The translations under genes and the position numbers were made by a program. Shown here piece by piece: positions 26,605-33,336 of a DNA stretch of 64,000 nt (positions are counted from its first letter, which is position 1; each line of letters begins with the position of its first letter). The stretch is taken from assembly GCA_017466455.1 (NCBI GenBank), contig JAFTUD010000002.1, positions 124,001 to 188,000 on the forward strand, given 5' to 3'. Source of the DNA: Clostridia bacterium. GTDB lineage: Bacteria > Bacillota_A > Clostridia > Oscillospirales > CAG-272. The notes under the pieces were generated by a model that did no database searches, was not told where the DNA came from, and saw only the letters and a program-made list of their open reading frames with translations.

Positions 26605-28314
26605 TTATTTAAGATACTTTTGTGCAAGCGCATAGAATACCAAAACAAATTCCTTAAGCTCGCCCATTTTACTCTCTTCAAGATATATTTCCTTATATTT
26701 TTTGAGCCATTCCTCGGCATCAGCCAAGTTAACGCCAAGCTTTTCGCCTGTTGTACGGGACATAAGCATCGCAATCATAAGCTCAACGCCCTCAGCCACT
26801 ACCAAGAGGGCTTTTCTTGCGCTCTCATTTTCCCATGTTGTTCCCATAAGATACGGAATTACATCTTCAATCTCCGAAAATGCAACATTGTATTCATCGG
26901 GATCAGGCTCGTGCCAAAGCTTCATTCGGTCATTTCCGAATTTTTCATTTGAATATTTAACAAGCAAGCTATACCAGTAACAGCACTTGTGTGCGCTTGC
27001 AATTTTCTTGACAATATCAGCAGCGCCATCATAGCCATAGTGAAGCAAATCAATTGCCTTGTCAAAATACGGACATTCGCTTGTTGCTCTCCAGCTTCTA
27101 TGCGCACCGTAAATCATGCCATACATACACGCTTGAATAGGTGAAATTTGTCCATAATCACCCCAACAGGTATTCAACACGCCAACCGCTCCCGACTCAT
27201 AACCATACTCGGTCATTTTGGTTATATTTGGCACAGATGAGTGTGGCATTTCTATAAGACTGGTCCAGTTGCTAACGCCCGGGCATACATATTGCGGTCT
27301 TTTTGCATCTCTGAACTTATAAACCATATCGGGCTTTTCGTTTGGACTGTATCCCCAGCTCATAAATATAACATCGTCGTCAAATTCGGAGATAAGCTCG
27401 GGATGCTGATTTATAACATCTCCCCACATCATAGCAACCTTGCCCTTAGATTTAACATGAGCAATTACCTGCTTTACAAAATCTACATAGAGGCGACCCT
27501 TGTCCTTGCCTGCATTTTTGCCATTTCCAAGATCAAAGGTTTCATCACAGCAAATGTTGAACTTATCACTTGTAAAGAGTGGTGAATACTGATCTATCAA
27601 GCTCTTGATAATCTCAATGCTTTGAGGATTTGAAACATCTATTGTATGGTGAGCCATTCTCTCAGCCCAGTAAATAGCTTGTGGCTCATAATTTTCAAGC
27701 TCACAATACTTCTTATACTTCTCGCTTTGCAAAAGCTCATACAAATGTCCAAAGCAAGAAAGTGATGGAACAAGCTCAACAAAGTTTTCCTTACAGTATT
27801 TATCAAGCTCTATCGTCTCCTCGGGGGTCATATAATCAAATTTTTGATAAATTCCATCATATTCCTTAAATGGGAAGGTATGCTCTACATATAGCTGAAG
27901 CATATTTAGCTTGTAATAAGCCATATCATCAACAAGCTTCTTTAAGGTTTCAAGCCTTTGTACTCTTCCTCTTGTAATATCGTAATAAAAGCCTCTTGCC
28001 TCAAAGTCAGGAGCGTCCTCAATCTCCTCAACATCATAATATCCGTTTTTAACAATTTGACGCAAGGTTTGAATAGCATAAAACGCCGCTCTTTGCGATG
28101 ATGCCACTACCTTTAATGTATCAGAAAACAGGATTTTATAGTCCTCTGTTCCCTTTTCAAGGATTTCAAGCTCAACAGCAGTGCTACCTACCGGCACCTT
28201 TTTTGAAAGAGCAACCACCCTTTCATCAACATTTTCAGGGAATACAAAGGTACAACCCGTAATTAGTCTTTTTTCACCCTTTTTTTGAGATTTCACCTCA
28301 GGAATTAAAAGCAT
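26605..28314 (-). CDS. Glycoside hydrolase family 20 (beta-N-acetylhexosaminidase-like)
   Basis: A 569-residue protein with an N-terminal GH20b-like alpha/beta domain (~1-105, with YAIQTLRQI) and a GH20 barrel beginning ARGFYYDITRGRVQ. The catalytic Asp-Glu pair is D257-E258 in FNICCDETFDLG; the usual GGDE motif reads CCDE. There is no signal peptide, so it acts in the cytoplasm, probably on imported amino-sugar glycosides. Start ATG 28314 has AAGGAG. Flanked by a metallophosphoesterase and a DUF368 transporter in one operon, which suggests wall or glycan turnover. Confidence 0.9.
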   Translation of the reverse strand: MLLIPEVKSQKKGEKRLITGCTFVFPENVDERVVALSKKVPVGSTAVELEILEKGTEDYKILFSDTLKVVASSQRAAFYAIQTLRQIVKNGYYDVEEIEDAPDFEARGFYYDITRGRVQRLETLKKLVDDMAYYKLNMLQLYVEHTFPFKEYDGIYQKFDYMTPEETIELDKYCKENFVELVPSLSCFGHLYELLQSEKYKKYCELENYEPQAIYWAERMAHHTIDVSNPQSIEIIKSLIDQYSPLFTSDKFNICCDETFDLGNGKNAGKDKGRLYVDFVKQVIAHVKSKGKVAMMWGDVINQHPELISEFDDDVIFMSWGYSPNEKPDMVYKFRDAKRPQYVCPGVSNWTSLIEMPHSSVPNITKMTEYGYESGAVGVLNTCWGDYGQISPIQACMYGMIYGAHRSWRATSECPYFDKAIDLLHYGYDGAADIVKKIASAHKCCYWYSLLVKYSNEKFGNDRMKLWHEPDPDEYNVAFSEIEDVIPYLMGTTWENESARKALLVVAEGVELMIAMLMSRTTGEKLGVNLADAEEWLKKYKEIYLEESKMGELKEFVLVFYALAQKYLK

Positions 28315-28333
28315 ATTTTTCTCCTTCTATCTT

Positions 28334-29188
28334 CTATTTTATAATAATTTCTCTACCGTAGCCAATGAGCGCGCTTGAGGTAGTATATTGCCTTAAATTC
28401 TTTGCAATATCATACTCTACTGATGTATGTATATGTCCGGCTAAAACGGCAATAAACGATGACGAGTTTTCCTCAATGATTTTGTTAAGCTCAAATGCGC
28501 TTTCATCGTCACCGAGCGAGCCCATAAGAAAATATCCACTTATTTTCTTACCCATTACATCGCCAAACTCTCCAAGCCTTAGCGGAATGTGTATAACTAA
28601 CAAAATTTTCTTTCCCTTTTGGATTTCGGCCATTAGCTTTTTGATTTGCTCATCACTTACCGTTTTGCTTCCGTTATCAAGCGTAACAATTTCAAACTCA
28701 CCAAAATCAAACACATCAAAATCGGGATTTTTCACAAGACCGTCAAATCTATCATACATATTACGGTGAGTTCCGTATTCATCGTGCATTGCGTGATTTC
28801 CAAGGCAATAAATGACCCTTTTGGGATATTTGCTCAAGTAATTCTTTAAATACCTTATATTGCTCTCGGTTACTCTATCCATAATGTCACCCGAAAGAAT
28901 AACCGCATCGGGATTAAAGTCCGCAGCATATTCCATAAGCGCCTCAAAAAGCAAATGTGCGTCTACATCATACCTTTCATCGCAAAGCTCGGAAAACTGT
29001 GTCGCAAATTCTCTCTTTGTATTATACCAGCCATCGCACGAGCGCTCATGATCCTTGATATCTACCTCGGAGCTATTTTCATCAACATAAGCAATATGCG
29101 CATCACTTATTTGAAAAAATCTATATTCCCTTTGAAGCCCTATGTCTATTTCTGTTCTGTTTATCTGTAGCAAGCTGTCATTTTCCAT
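28334..29188 (-). CDS. Calcineurin-like metallophosphoesterase
   Basis: A 284-residue cytoplasmic phosphoesterase. All metal-binding motifs are visible in order: D-x-H (QISDAHIAY), GDxxD (LSGDIMDR), GNH (YCLGNHAMH), H (LVIHIPL) and GHxH (LAGHIHT). Substrate unknown; the family includes nucleotidases and phosphodiesterases. First gene of a four-gene operon; ATG 29188 has AGAGGTG 5-6 bases upstream and a consensus promoter about 20 bp beyond. Confidence 0.93.
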   Translation of the reverse strand: MENDSLLQINRTEIDIGLQREYRFFQISDAHIAYVDENSSEVDIKDHERSCDGWYNTKREFATQFSELCDERYDVDAHLLFEALMEYAADFNPDAVILSGDIMDRVTESNIRYLKNYLSKYPKRVIYCLGNHAMHDEYGTHRNMYDRFDGLVKNPDFDVFDFGEFEIVTLDNGSKTVSDEQIKKLMAEIQKGKKILLVIHIPLRLGEFGDVMGKKISGYFLMGSLGDDESAFELNKIIEENSSSFIAVLAGHIHTSVEYDIAKNLRQYTTSSALIGYGREIIIK

Positions 29189-29206
29189 ATTTTCACCTCT
29201 TATATA

Positions 29207-29235
29207 ATATTATCATACCTTGAAACGCTTGTCAA
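29207..29235 (-). promoter_or_regulatory. Promoter of metallophosphoesterase operon
   Basis: Minus-strand TTGACA (29230-29235), 17-bp spacer, TAATAT (29207-29212), giving a very short leader before the ATG at 29188. Confidence 0.65.
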
Positions 29236-29337
29236 TATTTATCAGATTTTGTCTTATAAAAAAACGATTTCATCCTCCTTTTTTGACAATTTTTTCAATG
29301 TAAATAGCTTAAAATATATGAAAAAGGCGGTGAAAAT

Positions 29338-29673
29338 ATGACAAATAGCAATTTTACCTTTACATTTGCTAACGGGATTTTAAGAGTTGAAATAACAGGA
29401 GATATCGATCATCACTCTGCTAAAAGAACAAGAGAGGGAATTGATTCTTTAATAACCAATAAAAAGCCACATACCGTAATCCTTGACTTGAGCAGTGTTG
29501 AATTTATGGATTCATCGGGACTTGGGCTTATTTTAGGAAGATACACTCTAACAACCGATATGGGCGCAAAGCTGATTTTGTACCACCCTACAAGGCGTAT
29601 AAAACGAATTTTATCCCTTGCGGGAATTGAGAGAATAATTGAAATTGAAGGAGACGATAATGAAGCGTGCTAA
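29338..29673 (+). CDS. spoIIAA: Anti-sigma F factor antagonist
   Basis: STAS-domain protein of 111 residues that frees sigma F by binding SpoIIAB during early forespore development. The phosphorylatable serine lies in VEFMDSSGLGLILGRY, the canonical SpoIIAA site. First gene of spoIIA; AAAGGCGGTG precedes the ATG. A TTGACA (29283-29288) is visible upstream, but the nearest TAAAAT is 21-22 bp away, so I do not assign a vegetative promoter; in relatives this operon is driven by sigma H. Confidence 0.96.
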   Translation: MTNSNFTFTFANGILRVEITGDIDHHSAKRTREGIDSLITNKKPHTVILDLSSVEFMDSSGLGLILGRYTLTTDMGAKLILYHPTRRIKRILSLAGIERIIEIEGDDNEAC

Positions 29674-30088
29674 TAACTATATGAAATTAAGCTTGCCGTC
29701 TATTTCTATAAACGAAAGCTTGGCAAGAAATGCTGTGGCGACCTTTGTAGCACAGCTAAATCCTACTCTTGAAGAAATTTCGGATATAAAATGCGCAGTT
29801 TCCGAGGCTGTCACTAACTCAATAGTTCACGGATATAAATTTTCCGAGGGAATTATTTACATAGGAGTCAAATATTTTTCCGATAGGAGAGTTGTTATTG
29901 ACATTACGGATAAGGGTTGCGGTATTGAAAACGTTGCACAGGCTATGACTCCCCTTTTCACTACCGATACAAGCGGCGAGCGCAGTGGAATGGGCTTTGC
30001 CGTTATGCAAACCTTTATGGACAAGCTAATCGTGAAATCAAAGCTCAGCAAGGGTGTCCGTATCCAAATGACAAAGCAACTAAAATAA
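29660..30088 (+). CDS. spoIIAB: Anti-sigma F factor (serine kinase)
   Basis: A 142-residue Bergerat-fold ATPase that holds sigma F inactive and phosphorylates SpoIIAA. Visible boxes: N-box with AVSEAVTNSIVHGY, G1 DKGCGIENV, G2 SGMGFAVMQTFMD. I choose ATG 29660 (MKRANNYMKLSL), preceded by GAAGGAGA; it overlaps the end of spoIIAA by 14 bp, so translation is coupled and stoichiometry maintained. The longer upstream frame lacks a ribosome site. Confidence 0.96.
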   Translation: MKRANNYMKLSLPSISINESLARNAVATFVAQLNPTLEEISDIKCAVSEAVTNSIVHGYKFSEGIIYIGVKYFSDRRVVIDITDKGCGIENVAQAMTPLFTTDTSGERSGMGFAVMQTFMDKLIVKSKLSKGVRIQMTKQLK

Positions 30089-30089
30089 T

Positions 30090-30809
30090 ATGAATTTTAC
30101 TCAAAATCAAGAGCTACTTGAAAAATCTGCCCTCGGTGATGAAAATGCCACAAGCATACTAATGGAAGCGAACATGGGACTTGTTCGTTCAATTGCCTTA
30201 CGCTTTCGTGATAGAGGTGTTGAATACGAGGACCTCGTTCAAATCGGATGTATAGGTATGCTAAAGGCTATCCGTAGCTTTGACACAAGTCGTGGCACAG
30301 TCTTTTCCACCTATGCGGTTCCGCTTATAATCGGAGAAATCCGACGCTTTATCCGTGATGACGGACTTATAAAGGTAAGCAGAATATATAAGCAACAGGG
30401 CGCTTTAATCATGAAGGAGCGGGAAAAATACCTATCTCAATATGGCTGTGAGCCGAGCATTGAGGAGCTTGCTAAAATTTGCAATTTGAGCGTTTCCGAT
30501 GCGGTGATCGCGCTTGATGCTTCCTCGCCCGTAAATTCTCTTTCTTCTTCTCTTTCGGGAGATGATGACGGCTTTACGCTTGAAAGCACGCTAAGCAGTG
30601 ATCGCAATGAAATTGATGAAAGAATTGATCACATTGCTCTTTCTCAAGCTATTTCAAAGCTTCCACCTCTATGGCGACAAATTATCACAATGAGATATTT
30701 GCAAGAATTTTCTCAACAAAAAACCGCAGAGCTGCTTGGGCTTACACAGGTAAAGGTTTCAAGAGAGGAAAAGAAAATTATAGAAGCGTTAAGAAAGGAG
30801 CTTTCATGA
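30090..30809 (+). CDS. sigF: RNA polymerase forespore-specific sigma factor F
   Basis: A 239-residue sigma-70 family factor. Region 2 (LVRSIALRFRDRGVEYEDLVQIGCIGMLKA), region 3 (YGCEPSIEELAKICNLSVSDAVIALD) and region 4 helix-turn-helix (LPPLWRQIITMRYLQEFSQQKTAELLGL, QVKVSREEKK) are in order. It directs early forespore transcription and shows the host can form endospores. Begins 1 bp after the spoIIAB stop, completing spoIIAA-spoIIAB-sigF. Confidence 0.97.
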   Translation: MNFTQNQELLEKSALGDENATSILMEANMGLVRSIALRFRDRGVEYEDLVQIGCIGMLKAIRSFDTSRGTVFSTYAVPLIIGEIRRFIRDDGLIKVSRIYKQQGALIMKEREKYLSQYGCEPSIEELAKICNLSVSDAVIALDASSPVNSLSSSLSGDDDGFTLESTLSSDRNEIDERIDHIALSQAISKLPPLWRQIITMRYLQEFSQQKTAELLGLTQVKVSREEKKIIEALRKELS

Positions 30810-30849
30810 CGCTTCTTTTTATTTTTTTCAAAATCATGCAATATTTTTC

Positions 30850-30878
30850 TTGACATGGAGAGAATAAGTGTATATAAT
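30850..30878 (+). promoter_or_regulatory. Consensus promoter of ppa
   Basis: Exact TTGACA (30850-30855), 17-bp spacer, exact TATAAT (30873-30878). It excludes an apparent upstream ATG at 30855, which overlaps the -35 box, as the ppa start. Confidence 0.88.
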
Positions 30879-30914
30879 ATATTAACGAGGGAATTAAAAG
30901 AAAGAGGTATAAAA

Positions 30915-31451
30915 ATGAATCCGTGGCATGATTTTAAGGATGAAAGAATTAACATTGACAATTTTGTTGCAGTTATAGAAATTACTAAGGGCAGTAAAAA
31001 CAAATATGAGCTTGATAAGGAAAGCGGTCTTTTGCGCCTTGATAGAATTTTGTATACATCTACTCACTATCCCGCAAATTACGGATTTATCCCCCGCACT
31101 CTTTCCGAGGACGGTGACCCGCTTGATGTACTTGTGCTTTGCCAAGAGGGACTTGAGCCAATGTCAACCGTTGAATGCTTCCCCATTGGAATGATCAATA
31201 TGGTAGATGAAAATGAGGCTGATGAAAAAATCATCGCAATCCCTCTAAATGACCCATTTTTGAACTCCTATCAAGATATTACCGATCTTCCTCAACATCA
31301 ATTTCATGAAATTAAGCACTTTTTCGAGGTTTATAAGTATCTTGAAAATAAAACAACCTATGTTGACAAGATTTGCGGCCGTAAGGAAGCTATTGAATGT
31401 ATTTCAAAATGCAAGCAAGCTTACTACGATGAATTTGTAAACAAAAAATAA
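30915..31451 (+). CDS. ppa: Inorganic pyrophosphatase, family I
   Basis: A 178-residue cytoplasmic enzyme hydrolysing PPi to phosphate. Family I motifs: YPANYGFIPRTLSEDGDPLD with the metal-binding aspartates, LVLC, and HQFHEIKHFFEVYKYLE. ATG 30915 is preceded by AGAGG; a longer frame from 30855 would begin inside the promoter and adds non-conserved residues. Strong consensus promoter indicates high expression. The tRNA-Leu gene follows 43 bp later with no clear terminator between, so some read-through into it is possible. Confidence 0.95.
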   Translation: MNPWHDFKDERINIDNFVAVIEITKGSKNKYELDKESGLLRLDRILYTSTHYPANYGFIPRTLSEDGDPLDVLVLCQEGLEPMSTVECFPIGMINMVDENEADEKIIAIPLNDPFLNSYQDITDLPQHQFHEIKHFFEVYKYLENKTTYVDKICGRKEAIECISKCKQAYYDEFVNKK

Positions 31452-31477
31452 GCCTACATTGTAGGTTTACATAAAAG

Positions 31478-31491
31478 GTCGGCTTGCCGAC
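31478..31491 (+). other. Short hairpin just upstream of tRNA-Leu
   Basis: GTCGGC-TT-GCCGAC, ending 3 bp before the tRNA 5' end, with a second small stem (CCTACA/TGTAGG) at ~31453-31465. Neither has a T-tract, so I do not call a terminator; they may be processing or pausing structures. Confidence 0.4.
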
Positions 31492-31494
31492 TAT

Positions 31495-31580
31495 GCAGAT
31501 GTGGCGGAACTGGTATACGCGTTGGTCTCAGAAGCCAATGAACTTTGTTCTTGTGAGTTCAAGTCTCATCGTCTGCACCA
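31495..31580 (+). tRNA. tRNA-Leu (anticodon CAG), integration site of the island
   Basis: An 86-nt class II tRNA with encoded CCA. Acceptor GCAGATG pairs with CGTCTGC; anticodon arm TTGGT-CTCAGAA-GCCAA gives CAG; long variable arm; T loop TTCAAGT. Its last 27 bases are duplicated at 52,099-52,125, marking it as the attachment site of the mobile element. The tRNA itself stays intact. Confidence 0.97.
31554..31580 (+). repeat. attL core, 27-bp direct repeat
   Basis: TGAGTTCAAGTCTCATCGTC plus seven more bases to the CCA end of the tRNA, identical to 52,099-52,125. The flanking bases differ on both sides, so the core is exactly 27 bp. Confidence 0.93.
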
Positions 31581-31584
31581 CAAG

Positions 31585-31632
31585 GACTATGCACAAACTA
31601 CCCACAAAGTAGAACTTGCATAGTCTTTTTTC
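31585..31632 (+). terminator. Element-borne terminator behind tRNA-Leu
   Basis: Perfect 9-bp stem GACTATGCA/TGCATAGTC (31585-31593, 31617-31625) followed by TTTTTTCC. It lies inside the element, directly after the attL core, and replaces the chromosomal tRNA terminator now at 52,126. Confidence 0.85.
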
Positions 31633-31698
31633 CTTTATACAAAAGGATTTTAGCAATTTTATGTATAGTTTGTGTATAGTTTGTAAGTTGGTGCTAAA

Positions 31699-31753
31699 TG
31701 AGTCAAAAAACTACAAAACTATTAAAAAAAGTGAGTCAAAAAGTGAGTCAAAA
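31699..31753 (+). repeat. Left-end arm-type repeats (3 x TGAGTCAAAA)
   Basis: Copies at 31699, 31732 and 31744, all plus orientation. Two more in the same orientation lie at the right end just after the integrase stop (52043, 52054). The placement inside both ends fits tyrosine-integrase arm-binding sites. A second direct repeat, TATAGTTTG x2, lies at ~31664-31684. Confidence 0.65.
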
Positions 31754-31884
31754 AATAAGTTGAAATTATAATGTCATTTAGATAAGAGAAAAAGTCCTTC
31801 GATTGAATGATTTTTACTGCTCTTTTAACCTCATTTTTTAAAAAATGATTATTAGGCGTGCACCTGTCTTGAACAAAAGGACAA

Positions 31885-31912
31885 AAAGGCCCCTTTTTAC
31901 AAAGAGGGCTTT
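31885..31912 (+). terminator. Possible terminator hairpin
   Basis: AAAGGCCC/GGGCTTT-type stem (one bulge) with a ~13-base loop and weak T-tract on the plus strand. Function unclear; it may insulate the element end. Confidence 0.4.
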
Positions 31913-31943
31913 CTTATATAAAAAACTATAATTTGGCACCAAC

Positions 31944-32001
31944 GCGTGCCCTTGTCTAGACAAGCGTGCGCGCGCAGGCGCGCGCACGGACAAGGGCACG
32001 C
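31944..32001. other. GC-rich cruciform, candidate rolling-circle origin (dso)
   Basis: A 58-nt fold in otherwise AT-rich DNA: outer stem GCGTGCCCTTGTC/GACAAGGGCACGC (13 bp), an 8-nt one-sided bulge TAGACAAG, and an inner stem CGTGCGCGCG/CGCGCGCACG with a 4-nt loop. The bulge also completes the palindrome CTTGTCTAGACAAG (31951-31964), so two folds compete. It lies 100 bp downstream of the HUH rep gene. Origin or packaging function is inference from position and structure. Confidence 0.7.
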
Positions 32002-32039
32002 TACCTTCCTCGCCTCTACAAAAACTTGAAGAAAGGCAA

Positions 32040-32076
32040 GCAGGCGTTCGCGCTAAATCGCTTTCCGAACGCCTGC
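32040..32076. other. Second origin-like hairpin next to rep
   Basis: Perfect 11-bp stem GCAGGCGTTCG/CGAACGCCTGC around a 15-nt loop, 25 bp before the rep stop codon. With the 31944 cruciform it forms a structured block ending at rep. No T-tract, so not a convincing terminator. Confidence 0.65.
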
Positions 32077-32100
32077 TGCTGTTGCACTTTCTTATCTAAG

Positions 32101-33144
32101 TTAATCAACCGAAGAGGGCAAAAGACGAAGATTATTAAGCGTGCATGGCCCTATTATATTTCCATTATTGATAAGCACAAAGTCATCGAATAACAAAAGC
32201 TTATCTTCATACTTATTCATAGGAGCTAAAACATCTTCATCTTGAATATCACATATGCGATATTCAGGCAAACCTCTTGAATATAATATCTTTTCACCAC
32301 TCTTTTCAAGATATTTCATAAGATACCCCAAAGACCTTGAAAGGTCTTTTTCATTTATATTCTCGAAGTCGTTCCTTCCTAATTTGTTTCTAACAGGAAT
32401 ACAAGAATGAGTTATTCTTTTTCTATGAGTTTTATAATCATAATCCTCTACTTCTTCAATATCACCAGGAAGAGCGCCATCAGGAATATCAAAAATTCCA
32501 TGAAAATGAAGCCGATCATTTTTTGAGCCACGCTCCCAAACTCCGATATATTTCCAACCCTTTCTATTAACATTGTGTTTTAAAAAATCAGATAATTTTT
32601 TCTTAAAATTTTCTTCACCAGAAACTATATCATCGTCATATGTAAAAGTGCAAAAATAATTCCAAGAGCCATGAAGATACGCCTTACGGACCATACGCTT
32701 ACGCCTGTATATAAGATTACGACGAGCTTTAGCATACATTTCATCAACATAAGCAGTCGCCTGGTCATAAGAGTCAAAATATTGCTTTATACGCTCTAAA
32801 ACATACTCTCTTCGCTCTCTAAATAAAAAGCCATCACATTCATTATTCAATTTTTCAAATATTTTCTTACGAGGTACAGGGACCTCAATTTTAACGATTT
32901 TTAACGACGATTTTGCCTCGTAAGCGATTGAGGTTGATATTTTATCATTATTTTCGTTTTTGTTCAAATTTGAGCCTTTTGGGAGCTCTACAATCATACC
33001 GTTATCATCTACACATATCTCTTTCGCAACATAAACTACATCGTCTTCACGAGGTGCTCTTCGTCTTGTTAAAGGATTAGTAATGCGAGGGATGGCTATA
33101 TAAGCGTTTCCATCGCTATAAATCTTTGCCTTTTTATACATCAT
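32101..33144 (-). CDS. HUH-type rolling-circle replication initiator (Rep)
   Basis: A 347-residue protein with the three Rep motifs: motif 1 FCTFTYD (164-170), motif 2 RLHFHGIF with the HUH pair (His213, His215), and motif 3 GYLMKYLEK (YxxK at 274-277 and again at 278-281) bearing the presumed nicking tyrosine. No helicase domain, so a host helicase would be needed. Start ATG 33144 has AGGTGGTG; another ATG follows directly. It is the last gene of the element before origin-like hairpins. It should nick one strand to start rolling-circle replication; a relaxase role in mobilisation is the alternative. Confidence 0.88.
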   Translation of the reverse strand: MMYKKAKIYSDGNAYIAIPRITNPLTRRRAPREDDVVYVAKEICVDDNGMIVELPKGSNLNKNENNDKISTSIAYEAKSSLKIVKIEVPVPRKKIFEKLNNECDGFLFRERREYVLERIKQYFDSYDQATAYVDEMYAKARRNLIYRRKRMVRKAYLHGSWNYFCTFTYDDDIVSGEENFKKKLSDFLKHNVNRKGWKYIGVWERGSKNDRLHFHGIFDIPDGALPGDIEEVEDYDYKTHRKRITHSCIPVRNKLGRNDFENINEKDLSRSLGYLMKYLEKSGEKILYSRGLPEYRICDIQDEDVLAPMNKYEDKLLLFDDFVLINNGNIIGPCTLNNLRLLPSSVD

Positions 33145-33160
33145 AAAGCACCACCTATTC

Positions 33161-33210
33161 ATTATACTAATGTGGAAATGTGGAAAACTCTTATTTTAGT
33201 TTCCCACATT
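33161..33210 (-). promoter_or_regulatory. Putative rep promoter and hairpin
   Basis: Minus-strand TATAAT (33161-33166) lies ~17 bp before the rep ATG, with no good -35. It abuts a 12-bp stem AATGTGGGAAAC/GTTTTCCACATT (33177-33210) and a direct TTTCCACATT repeat. A further perfect stem TACTTTCT/AGAAAGTA lies at 33284-33305 in the same 192-bp Zot-rep gap. Confidence 0.5.
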
Positions 33211-33336
33211 ACACACAACACAAACACTTTCCAACTATGGAAAACAAGGTTTACCACAGATTGAAAAGTCTACTACTGCTGTATACTTTCTCTCGTCAGA
33301 AAGTACCAAAGAGGAACTGGTTTTATTTATTATCTA

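Noticed and set aside
29283..29310. Vegetative promoter for spoIIAA from TTGACA at 29283
   Set aside because: The only TAAAAT lies 21-22 bp away, too far for a sigma A promoter; a sigma H type match was not clear either.
30855..30914. Upstream ATG extending ppa by 20 residues
   Set aside because: It lies within a perfect TTGACA-N17-TATAAT promoter; the ATG at 30915 has its own ribosome site.
31699..31753. CRISPR array from the clustered TGAGTCAAAA repeats
   Set aside because: Units are 10 bp, spacing is irregular and no cas genes are present; integrase arm sites fit better.
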